Positions 25,981 through 34,422 of a stretch of DNA of 64,000 nucleotides are shown piece by piece. Under the pieces are notes generated by a model that did no database searches, was not told the origin of the DNA, and saw only the letters and a list, made by a program, of their open reading frames with translations. Made by a program: the position numbers and the translations under genes. The DNA comes from Nitrospinae bacterium bin107 (GTDB taxonomy: Bacteria > UBA8248), in the NCBI GenBank assembly GCA_002238965.1, contig MPNJ01000005.1:203427-267426 (forward strand), read 5' to 3'. Every line of letters begins with the position of its first letter. Within the stretch, counting starts at the first letter, position 1.

Positions 25981-26591
25981 AACGCATGGTTTTCGCATCA
26001 CGGTTTCGCTCTTGGTTGGTCATTTTCCTCCTGCTGTTACCGGGCTGCGCCTATGAGATATCGACGATACAGGGCGTCGCGAAGCCGGAGAAAATACAGA
26101 CTATTGAGCGAATCTCCGTCGCTCCGTTTCGCTACCCGAGTGACTGGACGGGGCTTTTCCGCGACGTCTACGCGCAGGCTGGGCTGAATGCGCCCGATGT
26201 GAGGAAAATCGAGATGATAGAGGGCGCCTTCCTGATTCGCGACGCCTTGAGCGCCAAAGGCTATCTGGCGCTTCGCTGGCCGGAGGAACTCGAAAAGAAA
26301 GAGGCGGATGATCTGCTGAAAGAGAGTGGCGAAATCGCAGGCGTTCATCTGGCGGCGCTCAAGAGTTCGGGCGCACAGGCGGTCGTTTTGGCGAAAGGCG
26401 TGCGGACCTGCGAAAACGTCGAAGTGTGCATGGGCAGGGTGGAAATACGGCTGATAGTCCTGGGTTCTCAGGAGACGTTGTGGGAATCGCAAGCCGCTGC
26501 GACGACGGCGTTCTCCCAGGGGGATGAGATGAAGGCCGCCGTCGCCGAGGCGCTCGCCGCATTTCCCGATAAATCACCCGGTTCGAGTTAA
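25962..26591 (+). CDS. predicted lipoprotein, GNA1162/LpoB-like shape, function unknown
   Basis: The 209 aa product carries a signal peptide and lipobox ('WLVIFLLLLPGCAYEIS'), so it should be anchored in a membrane after the Cys. The mature part ('IERISVAPF', 'LIRDALSAKGYLALRWPEEL', 'AQAVVLAKGV', 'LWESQAAATTAFS') resembles the general pattern of small lipoproteins with an alpha/beta domain that senses or assembles envelope complexes; I cannot name the family. Start 25962 has GGTGGAG eight bases upstream; 25986 is an alternative. It overlaps the membrane-protein gene by 19 bp. Confidence 0.65.
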   Translation: MEYRLLKRMVFASRFRSWLVIFLLLLPGCAYEISTIQGVAKPEKIQTIERISVAPFRYPSDWTGLFRDVYAQAGLNAPDVRKIEMIEGAFLIRDALSAKGYLALRWPEELEKKEADDLLKESGEIAGVHLAALKSSGAQAVVLAKGVRTCENVEVCMGRVEIRLIVLGSQETLWESQAAATTAFSQGDEMKAAVAEALAAFPDKSPGSS

Positions 26592-26659
26592 TCGCAGGTA
26601 GTTTTCAGTCGGAAAACGCTCCCCAGCCATGACGAATTGTCGTTTTTTTATGCGGCCTA

Positions 26660-26722
26660 TGACAAAATGTCATTTTGACCTGTCGTTAAAAATAGTATGT
26701 TATTGAAAAATAACGTGTTATT
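26660..26722. promoter_or_regulatory. palindromes upstream of the sigma-54 promoter (enhancer-binding candidates)
   Basis: TGACAAAATGTCA (26660-26672) has perfect TGACA/TGTCA arms, and AATAACGTGTTATT (26709-26722) has AATAAC/GTTATT arms. They lie about 65-80 and 15-30 bp before the promoter's GG. Sigma-54 promoters need an upstream activator, so these are natural candidates. The DNA here is AT-rich and could bend. Confidence 0.5.
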
Positions 26723-26736
26723 TATGATGGAGAAAA

Positions 26737-26752
26737 TGGCACGGAGCTTGCA
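26737..26752 (+). promoter_or_regulatory. sigma-54 (-24/-12) promoter
   Basis: TGGCAC (26737-26742), five bases, then TTGCA (26748-26752) is a full match to the TGGCAC-N5-TTGCW consensus, with the invariant GG and GC ten bases apart. Transcription should begin near 26762. The first thing downstream is not a gene but a structured, terminated segment. Confidence 0.88.
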
Positions 26753-26761
26753 TATTATATG

Positions 26762-26914
26762 AGTAGTGCTAATCGCGGCGTTCTTAGGCGGCACGCCCCG
26801 GTTGGTCGGCGAGAGGAGTAGCCGATTGGGTCGGCGCTCCTCCGCCACGCAATCATACATCTCGCAACTACCCCCTGCGAGAGCCTCCTCCCGGAGACGG
26901 GAGGAGGTTTTTTT
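26762..26914 (+). ncRNA. candidate sigma-54-dependent small RNA, about 150 nt
   Basis: Between the sigma-54 promoter and a strong terminator there is no convincing ORF. The sequence folds into several simple hairpins: GGCGT/ACGCC (26777-26797); GAGGAG-TA-GCCGA with TCGGC-G-CTCCTC and loop TTGGG (26813-26842); TCTCGCA/TGCGAGA with loop ACTACCCCC (26860-26882); and the terminator stem. The C-rich loop and the CTCCTC strand could pair with Shine-Dalgarno sequences, a common way for small RNAs to block translation; that is inference. It might instead be a leader controlling the Gfo/Idh gene at 27073 by termination. I know no named RNA family with this sequence. Confidence 0.65.
26884..26914 (+). 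terminator. Rho-independent terminator of the candidate sRNA
   Basis: CCTCCTCCCG (26884-26893), loop GAGA, CGGGAGGAGG (26898-26907) and seven T residues form a perfect ten-base-pair stem with a U-tract. The next gene starts 158 bp later. Confidence 0.92.
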
Positions 26915-27072
26915 GGGGCTCCTTCCTTTCGATCTGATTTCTCTGCACCCGGTTTTCAATTGCCCGGTGTTGGGTTATGGTGCGCCCTGCATGCAATCAG
27001 GCGAACTCTACTCAATAAAATTTTCAAGAAGATGCCGGGAACTCATCTATTCAGGAAATAAGGAGCAGAAAA

Positions 27073-28071
27073 ATGGCTACGGATAAGGTGCGCCTCGCCT
27101 CTATCGGGCTTGGCTGGTGGGGCGGCGTTCTGGTGGACGCCCTGAACCGCAGCGGTTCAGGCGAAGTTGTTTCGGGCTTCGCGCGCAGCGAGGATGCCAG
27201 AAAAGCGTTTTCGGAAAAACACGGCTGCCGGACGGCGGACAGCCTGGACGATCTATGGAACGACCCGGAGGTGGAAGGCGTCATCGTCGCGACGCCCCAC
27301 TCCACGCATCTGGACATGATTTCTTCGGCCGCATCGGCAGGAAAACACGTGTTCGTCGAAAAACCGCTCACCCTGACGGTCGATGACGCGAAAAAGTCGG
27401 TCGAGGCGGCCAACGCAGCGAACGTCACCCTGCAGGTCGGACACCACCGTCGCCGCCAAGGCGCGAACCGCGAAATGAGGCGGATGATAGACGATGGCGA
27501 ATTGGGCGTGGTGCATCAGCTCGAAGCCAACCTCTCGCTTCCCATGGGTTTCGAAGCAAGAGACGGCTGGCGCAACGACCCCGCCGAATGCCCAGCAGGC
27601 TCGATGACGGGCCTGGGCGTCCACATGATCGACAACCTGCAGTACCTGGCAGGCCCCGCGAAGCGGGTGGCCGCATTCAGCAAGCAGCTGCTCGGCAAGA
27701 CGAATCTGGACGATGCCACGAGCATCATCATCGAATACGAAAGCGGCCCGCTGGGCCATATCGGCAGTTGTTTCGTGGTTCCCAAAATCTGCGACACGGC
27801 GGCCTTCGGCACGAAGATGAGAGCCTACAGCGAGGAAGAGGGCGGCAAGCTCTACGTGGCCAAGGTGGGCGAAGATGCCCGGACGGAAGTCGAGGTCGAG
27901 GGCGGGGACGCCCTGGCGGATGAGATGGATGAGTTCTGCAAGTGCATCCGGGGCGAAGCGACGCCCGAAACCGGCGGGCCCGAGGGGCTCGAGGTCGTCG
28001 CCGTGCTCGAGGCGGTTGTGCAGAGCGCGACGACGGGCCAAGTGGTGGACGTGGCGGCCCTTCGCGGATAG
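27073..28071 (+). CDS. Gfo/Idh/MocA-family oxidoreductase
   Basis: The 332 aa protein has the N-terminal Rossmann motif 'LASIGLGWWGGVLVDAL', the family's 'VIVATPHSTHLDM' and 'GKHVFVEKPLTLTVDDAK' (the EKP motif), and a C-terminal substrate domain with 'MTGLGVHMIDNLQYL'. It would oxidise or reduce a sugar-like or other hydroxy substrate with NAD(P). AAGGAG precedes the ATG. A molybdenum hydroxylase subunit follows 26 bp downstream, probably in one operon, and the sigma-54 promoter/terminator unit lies just upstream. Substrate unknown. Confidence 0.92.
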   Translation: MATDKVRLASIGLGWWGGVLVDALNRSGSGEVVSGFARSEDARKAFSEKHGCRTADSLDDLWNDPEVEGVIVATPHSTHLDMISSAASAGKHVFVEKPLTLTVDDAKKSVEAANAANVTLQVGHHRRRQGANREMRRMIDDGELGVVHQLEANLSLPMGFEARDGWRNDPAECPAGSMTGLGVHMIDNLQYLAGPAKRVAAFSKQLLGKTNLDDATSIIIEYESGPLGHIGSCFVVPKICDTAAFGTKMRAYSEEEGGKLYVAKVGEDARTEVEVEGGDALADEMDEFCKCIRGEATPETGGPEGLEVVAVLEAVVQSATTGQVVDVAALRG

Positions 28072-28097
28072 CTTTTAGCATTTTTCTGGAGGAAACG

Positions 28098-30344
28098 ATG
28101 GCTCAGATGACGCACGTCGGCACGTCGCCGACGAAAGAAGACGCTCTGGCGAAAGCGGTCGGTGATACCGTTTACGGCGATGATTTCCACCTGCCGGGCG
28201 AGATATACGGGAAAGCCGTCCGCGCCACGATGACGCCGGCGAAGATCAAGGAAATTGACGCGAGCGAGGCGCTCGCGCTGCCGGGCGTGCACTGCGTCCT
28301 GACGGCGAAGGACATTCCCGGCCAGAACGCGGGCCGCTATCCCGATTTCCCGGTACTGGCCGAAGACGTCGTTCTGGACATCGGCGATGCGGTCGCGCTC
28401 GTGGCCGCCGACACGCGTGATCTGGCCGAAGAAGCGGCATCGCGCGTGCGGGTCGTCTACGAACCGCTGCCGGGCGCATACGACTTCGCCGGCTTGGAAG
28501 AGGGCGAGGTGGTCTGCGACTGGAAGACGGACAAGGGCGACCTGGAGGCCGGCTTCGCCGAGGCGGACGTAATTGTGGAGAACACTTACTTTTCCGCCTG
28601 TCTGGATCACGCCTTCATCGAACCCGAAGGCGGCGTCGCCTGGGTGGACGAGCGCGGGGTGGTGAACATCCGCGTGCCCACCCAGATGATCGAGAATTAC
28701 CAGAACGTGGCGCGGACGCTGGATCTTCCGCTCAGCCGCGTGCGCTATGAGTGCCCGATGCTGGGCGGAGCGTTCGGCGGCAAGGAGCACCCGCTGCTCG
28801 GCGCTTTCATGGCGCTATTGTCGATCCGGACGGGGCGGCCCGTGCGCATGGCCTACTCGCGAGAGGAGACCATGAACACGGGCAGCAAGAAGCATCCCTT
28901 CCTCATGAAGTACAAGACGGGCGCCACGAAGGACGGAAAACTCACCGCCATAGAGGTGGACATCATCGGCGATGCGGGCGGCTACGCGGCCAACAGCAAG
29001 GGCCTGCTCCTGGGCGCGCTCGTGGTGAGCGGCGGCCCCTATGAGATTCCCAACGCAAAGGGCCGCGCGCGCGCCGTCAGGACGAACAACCCCTTCACCG
29101 AGGCGATGCGCGGCGTGGGCGCGAACCAGGTGTGCTTCGCCTACGAGGCGCAGATGGATGAGCTGGCGGACAGGCTGGGGATGGACCCGCTCGAATTCCG
29201 CGAGAAGAACTTCATCGCCAGGGGCGAGACGCTCATGCAGAACCAGCCCGTTCCCTCGCGCGTGATGCTGCCTGAACTGGCAGAGGAGACCAAGAAGCTC
29301 ATCGGCCGCTCGGCGGGCCGCGTCCCCGAGAAAGACCACGGCCCCTGGCGCGTGGGTGTAGGGTACGTCGCGAACATCGGCGGATACGGGAGGCCGAGGA
29401 ACGAGGGCGAAGTCTATGTGTCCATCGATCTCGACGGCAGCGTGAACGTGCGCACGGGCGCATCGGACGTTGGCGCCGGCCAGACGCAGACGAACCGCCA
29501 GATCGCCGCCGAAGCTCTCGGCATCGCTCTTGAGGACGTGACGGTCACGATGTCGGATTCCCACGTCACCCCGCTCGTGGGCGTTACGGCGGGTTCGCGC
29601 CAGACGATGATCTCGGGCGGCTCGTGCTACCGCGCATCGACGGAGCTTAGGGACAGGATACTGAAAGGCGCTGCGGAACTGCTCGAAGCGAACCCTGAGG
29701 ATCTGGATATCCGCGAGGGGCGCGTTTACGTGCAGGCCGCAGAAGAGCGCGGTGTCGCCTTCGCCGAGGCTGCCGCCCAGTGCAAGAAGATGGGCGTCGA
29801 CTTACACACGGTGGGCAAGACGAAAATCGGCGTCCACGAGTTTGAGGGGCACGAGCAGTACGGCGACGCGGGCGGCTGGATGGACTACGTGTTCGGCATC
29901 CACGCGGCCGAAGTCGAGGTGAACGTCGATACGGGCGAGCTCCGCGTGCTCAACTACTGGTCGGGCCACGACGTCGGCCAGTCCATCAACGTGCAGCACG
30001 TGGAAGGCCAGTTCGAGGGCGGCACCATGATGGGCGTCGGCCACGCGCTGGCCGAAGAGGTCTTGACGCAAAAGGGCGCGCTCCTGAACAACGAGTTCCA
30101 CGGCTACCTCATCCCCACCTCGGTGGATACGCCCGAGTGGGACAACGTGATCATGGAGTCCGGCGAAGGCCTCGGTCCTTTCGGGGCGAAGGGCATCGGC
30201 GAGCCTCCCTGCACGGCGGGAGCGGCGGCGGTGGCCTGCGCGGCGGGCCAGGCGATAGGCGCGCGCCTCACGCGCATCCCCATCACGCCGGATCACGTGA
30301 TGGAAGTGCTCGGCCGCCTGAAGACGAACGGAAGCCAAAGCTAG
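28098..30344 (+). CDS. xanthine dehydrogenase/CoxL-family molybdopterin-binding subunit
   Basis: The 748 aa protein is a large molybdenum-cofactor subunit: 'YGDDFHLPGEIYGKAVR' at the start, 'MLGGAFGGKEHPLLGAFMAL' for cofactor binding, 'RAVRTNNPFTEAMRGVGANQ', and near the C-terminus 'GPFGAKGIGEPPCTAGAAA', which holds the conserved catalytic Glu. ATG 28098 follows GGAGGAAACG. The loop typical of true CO dehydrogenases (AYRCSFR) is absent, so it is an aerobic-type hydroxylase of unknown substrate. The [2Fe-2S] and FAD subunits normally encoded alongside are missing here; they must lie elsewhere or the electron route differs. A terminator follows. Confidence 0.9.
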   Translation: MAQMTHVGTSPTKEDALAKAVGDTVYGDDFHLPGEIYGKAVRATMTPAKIKEIDASEALALPGVHCVLTAKDIPGQNAGRYPDFPVLAEDVVLDIGDAVALVAADTRDLAEEAASRVRVVYEPLPGAYDFAGLEEGEVVCDWKTDKGDLEAGFAEADVIVENTYFSACLDHAFIEPEGGVAWVDERGVVNIRVPTQMIENYQNVARTLDLPLSRVRYECPMLGGAFGGKEHPLLGAFMALLSIRTGRPVRMAYSREETMNTGSKKHPFLMKYKTGATKDGKLTAIEVDIIGDAGGYAANSKGLLLGALVVSGGPYEIPNAKGRARAVRTNNPFTEAMRGVGANQVCFAYEAQMDELADRLGMDPLEFREKNFIARGETLMQNQPVPSRVMLPELAEETKKLIGRSAGRVPEKDHGPWRVGVGYVANIGGYGRPRNEGEVYVSIDLDGSVNVRTGASDVGAGQTQTNRQIAAEALGIALEDVTVTMSDSHVTPLVGVTAGSRQTMISGGSCYRASTELRDRILKGAAELLEANPEDLDIREGRVYVQAAEERGVAFAEAAAQCKKMGVDLHTVGKTKIGVHEFEGHEQYGDAGGWMDYVFGIHAAEVEVNVDTGELRVLNYWSGHDVGQSINVQHVEGQFEGGTMMGVGHALAEEVLTQKGALLNNEFHGYLIPTSVDTPEWDNVIMESGEGLGPFGAKGIGEPPCTAGAAAVACAAGQAIGARLTRIPITPDHVMEVLGRLKTNGSQS

Positions 30345-30378
30345 ACGAACGTACCGGGCACGAGATTTTCGCATTGGA

Positions 30379-30410
30379 AACGCCCCGCACGCGCTGCGGG
30401 GCGTTTTTTC
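30379..30410 (+). terminator. Rho-independent terminator after the molybdoenzyme gene
   Basis: AACGCCCCGCA pairs with TGCGGGGCGTT, followed by TTTT. Nearly the same stem recurs at 32107-32137. Confidence 0.9.
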
Positions 30411-30464
30411 GTCTTTAGATGAAAAAGAGAACCACTTCGCCTCGATGAATATTTCGATTCTGTG

Positions 30465-30662
30465 GTAGGGGCAGGCCCCGCGCCTGTCCGAGGCCCCGTG
30501 CCTGCTCCTACGGTTATAAAATCCCCATAGGCCTGAATTGCAGATTGCCGTCATTCCTAGATAGTGATTTGGCTTCAGGGATGCGAGGGAGTGTAGGGGT
30601 CGCATAAATGCGACCCTGCTTTTTTGCCGTCCAGCAATGGGCCGCATGTATGCGGCCCCTAC
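30465..30662. repeat. cluster of dispersed GTAGGGrC palindromes (units 3-5)
   Basis: In the 545 bp gap 30345-30889 there are three units: GTAGGGGCAGGC...GCCTGCTCCTAC (30465-30513, with an internal GCCTGTCC), GTAGGGGTCGCATAAATGCGACCCT (30593-30617) written here as GGGTCGCAT/ATGCGACCC stems, and GGGCCGCATGTATGCGGCCC plus CTAC (30640-30662). They differ in stem sequence but keep the GTAGGG/CCCTAC edges. The rest of the gap holds no supported gene. Confidence 0.65.
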
Positions 30663-30889
30663 AATTGGTTTTCCAGACGAAGAGGGAGTGGTTTCGCTTG
30701 TGCCTGCTCCTCCTCCGCAGCCCCGAAAATTCCATGAGTGGAACCTTACCCCGTCGTAATTCCAGATAGTGTGAAATGAAGGAATACGCGCAGCGGCTGC
30801 CGTATGCGAATAGACGGCAATACCGTTCGTCGATTGATACAGAAAAGATAAGCGCCGCCTGGGCGTTAACAAGTTAGGAGGATTAGATC

Positions 30890-32053
30890 ATGTCCAACAG
30901 ACTGTCGAAAGAACGCCCGCTCCGTCGGGCGCAAGCCGCATCCAGACCGTTCCGGTCGTACGGCTTGGTCGTTCTCATCGCCTGCGCGGTCGTAATCGGG
31001 CTACCGCCGCAGGCGGCCATTGCCAAAGCGGGGAATGACTACCGCCTGAGCGGCCCCTACACGCAGAACAATCTCTCAGTCTATCTGATTCACCGCGAGC
31101 GCCGAAGCGTCGGCCCCGCGCCGCTCACCCTGGAAGAAGCGATGAGGCAGGGCCTCGTCAAAGTCGTCGAAACGGGCAGCGTCAGCCGGCTCATGGTCCG
31201 CAATCTGGGCGACCGCGAGGTCTTCATCCAATCGGGGGACATCGTCAAGGGCGGCAAACAGGACCGCGTCCTGCTCACCAGCATGATCATCCCCCCGAAC
31301 TCGGGCGACATCCCCATCGGCGCCTTTTGCGTCGAGGCGGGACGATGGGCTAGGCGCGGCCTGGAGAATATGGGGGAGTTTTCGATGTCCGCGTACCGCA
31401 TGCCCTCGCGGGCGGGGAAGATCGCGATGATAAAAAGGATGGAGCGAGAAAGCGCTCCCGATGCTGATCGAACCCGAAGGTCGAGGGAGAGATGGCCCGG
31501 ACCGAGAATTTCGCAACGGTCGCGACGGCGCATGGGCTCAAACTATCAGGACGATGTATGGCGCTCTATCGGGGCGATGCAGAATAGGTTGGGCCGGGCC
31601 ATGGGGGCGCGCGTCGCCGACGAGCGCTCGCGTACGAGCCTCCAGTTATCATTGGAGAACAAGCGCCTCGCCTCGGCCCTGGCGGACTATGAAAAAGACT
31701 TGGGACGCCTGCTGGATGAGCACCCCGACGCCGTGGGCTATGTCTTCGCCGTAAACGGCAAGATCAACAGCGGCGACGAGTTCGGAAGCGCCGGCCTGTT
31801 CCGGAAACTGTGGTCGCGGCAACTGAAGGCGGCGGCAACGGAGGCTGTCGCCGAAAAAGATGCGCCGAAGCGCAGGGAGCCGACGCTCGTCGATGTCGCC
31901 GCGTTCATCAACTCCACGCGCGCAGAAAAGCCCGCCTTGAGAGCGATTCCGGGCGGCAATAATCTCGAGACGCGCAAGGCGAGCAAGTCGTATTACATGG
32001 AAATCCGGCGCGGGAACAACCGCTGGGTGCACCGGACATACGTCGCCCACTAG
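30890..32053 (+). CDS. ARPP-1 (DUF6569)-like secreted protein
   Basis: The 387 aa product has an N-terminal hydrophobic segment ('YGLVVLIACAVVIGLPPQAA', likely signal peptide or anchor) and the family-like core 'VEEDVFIQSGDIVKGG'-type region, seen here as 'FIQSGDIVKGGKQDRVLLTS' with 'NSGDIPIGAFCVEAGRW' after it. The second half is Arg-rich and helical and ends 'NNRWVHRTYVAH'. By this pattern I assign it to the ARPP-1/DUF6569 proteins, whose role is not established. TAGGAGG precedes the ATG. It stands alone between two terminators with near-identical stems. Confidence 0.7.
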   Translation: MSNRLSKERPLRRAQAASRPFRSYGLVVLIACAVVIGLPPQAAIAKAGNDYRLSGPYTQNNLSVYLIHRERRSVGPAPLTLEEAMRQGLVKVVETGSVSRLMVRNLGDREVFIQSGDIVKGGKQDRVLLTSMIIPPNSGDIPIGAFCVEAGRWARRGLENMGEFSMSAYRMPSRAGKIAMIKRMERESAPDADRTRRSRERWPGPRISQRSRRRMGSNYQDDVWRSIGAMQNRLGRAMGARVADERSRTSLQLSLENKRLASALADYEKDLGRLLDEHPDAVGYVFAVNGKINSGDEFGSAGLFRKLWSRQLKAAATEAVAEKDAPKRREPTLVDVAAFINSTRAEKPALRAIPGGNNLETRKASKSYYMEIRRGNNRWVHRTYVAH

Positions 32054-32106
32054 CCCGGAGACGGCCTTATCGGGCAGGAGACGCTCCGCCCGCCTTCTTT
32101 TGCATG

Positions 32107-32137
32107 AACGCCCCGCACCCTTGCGGGGCGTTTTTTC
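32107..32137 (+). terminator. Rho-independent terminator after the ARPP-1-like gene
   Basis: AACGCCCCGCA, a short loop (CCCT) and TGCGGGGCGTT form the stem, followed by TTTT. It is nearly the same as the terminator at 30379. Confidence 0.9.
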
Positions 32138-32224
32138 TTTTCAAGACGTAAGGCCTGCTGTATTACATATTCATATCATTGTAGGATGCAGGCCTAGCCC
32201 GCCCCATTCGTAGAGACGTGCGCC

Positions 32225-34054
32225 ATGCTCTCGACTCTGGACTGGTCGCTCATCCTCGCCTACATCGCCTTCGCGCTGGTGGTCGGCGCGCTCACCTCGC
32301 GCTCGGCGTCGAAGAGTCTGGCTTCATACTTCGTGGCCGGGCGCAGCCTGCCCTGGTGGTGGATAGGCATCTCCATGGTGGCGACCACCTTCGCCTCGGA
32401 CACCCCCCTCGTCGTGGCCGGCATCGTCGCCAAGCGAGGCATCTCGGGAAACTGGTTCTGGTGGGCCTGGGTCATCGGCAACGTGGGCGTCGCGGTCTTC
32501 TTCGCCCCCCTGTGGCGGCGCGCGGGCGTGGTGACCGACGCCGAACTCATCGAGCTGCGCTACGGGAGCGGCCCCGGCGCGTTCCTGCGCGGCTTCAAGG
32601 CCGTCTATTCCTCCCTCATCGTGAACCTCATCGTCATGGGCTGGGTGTTCCGCGCCATGGCGAAGATAGCCCAGCCCTTCCTGCGGTGGGAGGAGATACT
32701 GCCCCCGAACTGGTGGACGGTTATCGAGGCGAACTGGCCCGCCGTCCTCACGATGGGAAGCGTGAACGAGAGCGTTACGGTCGCCCTGCTCGTCTTGATG
32801 ATCGCGCTCTATGCGAGCGCGGGCGGCATCCGGGGCGTCATGCTCACGGATCTGTTCCAGTTCGTCATCGCGATGACGGGCAGTTGCCTGTTCGCCTGGT
32901 ACGCCGTGGAGGCCGTGGGCGGGCTTTCGGGCCTGAGCGTGAAGCTGGGCGAGATTTACGGCGCGGAAGGCGCGGGCAATATCCTCTCCTTCCTGCCGCC
33001 CGAGGGCGCGGGATGGGCGGGGGCGCAGGTGATTTTGATATACCTCTTCGTGGTCTGGTGGGCGCACAACAACGCCGACGGCGGCGGCTACATCGGTCAG
33101 AGGCTGTGTTCGGCGCGCACGCCGAGGGACGCCCAGGCGGGCGCATTCCTCTTCACGGTCGGGAACTACGTCCTGAGGCCCTGGCCGTGGATTCTCATCG
33201 GCCTGGTGAGCCTGATCCTCGTGCCCAAGGGGATGGACGCCCTGCCCGGCACGATGGAGGCGAAAATTCTCGCCGACCGCGAGGCGGCCTATCCCCTCCT
33301 GATGGAGAAGCTATTGCCTGCGGGGATTCTTGGTCTCGTGTTGGTGGGCCTTCTGGGCGCGTTCATGAGCACGGTGGACACCCACCTGAACTGGGGGGTG
33401 AGTTATCTGGTGAACGACGTCTATGCGCGCTTCATCAGAAAAGGAGCGGGCGCGCGGGAGGTCGTCTTCGTGAGCCGCCTGGGCGTGCTGATCATGGCGC
33501 TCGGCGCGTTCGCCGTGGCGGGACAGATAAGCAGCCTCGAGGTGGCGTGGAAGTTCCACATCTCGCTCGGAGCCGGGCTGGGGCTTCCGGTGATACTGCG
33601 CTGGCTTTGGTGGCGGGCGAACGCCTGGACGGAAATCTCAGGGATGCTGTCCGCGGGCGCGACCGCCCTCTATCTTCACTGGGAGGGTGAGCCGCCCGCT
33701 TTTCCCGTATTGCTGGCCGCGGAGGTGGGCGTTGGATTTCTGGCGATGCTGATCGCCACTCTCATCACGAGGCCCGCAAAAGCAGAGGTTCTGAGAGATT
33801 TCTGGACGAAGGTCCATCCGCCGGGCGTATGGGGACGGGTGCGCGGGGAGGACAGGCGCGCAGCCCCCGTATTGGCCCTCGCGGGCCTTTGGCTGGCATT
33901 GAGCGTCTTCGTCTTCGCCTTGATGTTCCTGGTCGGAGCGCTGCTCGTCGGTACCTGGGGGCAGGTGGGCGGTCTCGCGCTCCTGGCGGGATTCTCCCTA
34001 TGCACGGCGTGGGGGATTGACAGAAGGTATCGGTACGGAATTTTGTTCGTCTAG
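32225..34054 (+). CDS. sodium:solute symporter family protein (SSS)
   Basis: The 609 aa protein has some 13-15 predicted hydrophobic helices and SSS-family features near the N-terminus: 'YIAFALVVGALTSRSASKSL', 'SYFVAGRSLPWWWIGISMVA', 'TTFASDTPLVVAGIVAKRG'. A later 'LGLVLVGLLGAFMSTVDTHL' matches the conserved segment with the Ser/Thr used for Na+ binding. It would import a small organic solute with sodium across the inner membrane. The ribosome-binding site is weak. It is monocistronic by position; substrate cannot be predicted. Confidence 0.92.
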   Translation: MLSTLDWSLILAYIAFALVVGALTSRSASKSLASYFVAGRSLPWWWIGISMVATTFASDTPLVVAGIVAKRGISGNWFWWAWVIGNVGVAVFFAPLWRRAGVVTDAELIELRYGSGPGAFLRGFKAVYSSLIVNLIVMGWVFRAMAKIAQPFLRWEEILPPNWWTVIEANWPAVLTMGSVNESVTVALLVLMIALYASAGGIRGVMLTDLFQFVIAMTGSCLFAWYAVEAVGGLSGLSVKLGEIYGAEGAGNILSFLPPEGAGWAGAQVILIYLFVVWWAHNNADGGGYIGQRLCSARTPRDAQAGAFLFTVGNYVLRPWPWILIGLVSLILVPKGMDALPGTMEAKILADREAAYPLLMEKLLPAGILGLVLVGLLGAFMSTVDTHLNWGVSYLVNDVYARFIRKGAGAREVVFVSRLGVLIMALGAFAVAGQISSLEVAWKFHISLGAGLGLPVILRWLWWRANAWTEISGMLSAGATALYLHWEGEPPAFPVLLAAEVGVGFLAMLIATLITRPAKAEVLRDFWTKVHPPGVWGRVRGEDRRAAPVLALAGLWLALSVFVFALMFLVGALLVGTWGQVGGLALLAGFSLCTAWGIDRRYRYGILFV

Positions 34055-34090
34055 GTAAATCTTGTGTTTGGAAGAGAAATCGAGCCTACC

Positions 34091-34166
34091 GTAGGGACAG
34101 CCCCCTGTGGTTGTCCTTACTTTATGATGTTTACGAAAAGGGCAGGCACGGGGGCCTGCCCCTACG
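34091..34166. repeat. dispersed GTAGGGrC palindromes (units 6-7)
   Basis: GTAGGGACAGCC...GGTTGTCCTTAC (34091-34120) and AGGGCAGGCACGGGGGCCTGCCCCTAC (34139-34166, quoted here as GGGCAGGC and GCCTGCCC arms) lie 18 bp apart with opposite edge orientation. They match the family described at 23602. Confidence 0.65.
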
Positions 34167-34422
34167 GGTTTATAGACAGCTTTTCATCCTCCATGAAAAA
34201 CCTCGCCGAATTCGCGTTTGAACGAGAATGGACGCGATATGGGATAAAATGGCTGGTGATGACGACGATGATTCAAGGTCATCGGCAAGTGAGGGAAGTC
34301 GTCACGACCGCAAAGTCATCGGGACGGCTGGCCGCAATATCGTCCGTCAGGTTCCGGTGGCCCCTGACATCTTTCGGGCGGCGGAAGAGAAAGTCCCTGC
34401 TTCGGGATGGGGGGTTGAAATA

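Noticed and set aside
27942..28097. N-terminal extension of the molybdoenzyme into the Gfo/Idh gene
   Set aside because: Arg/Gly-rich antiframe-like sequence; the ATG at 28098 has GGAGG and starts the conserved domain.
34064..34422. Frames overlapping the repeat before the 53 aa membrane protein
   Set aside because: They translate the GTAGGG palindromes and show no coding character.
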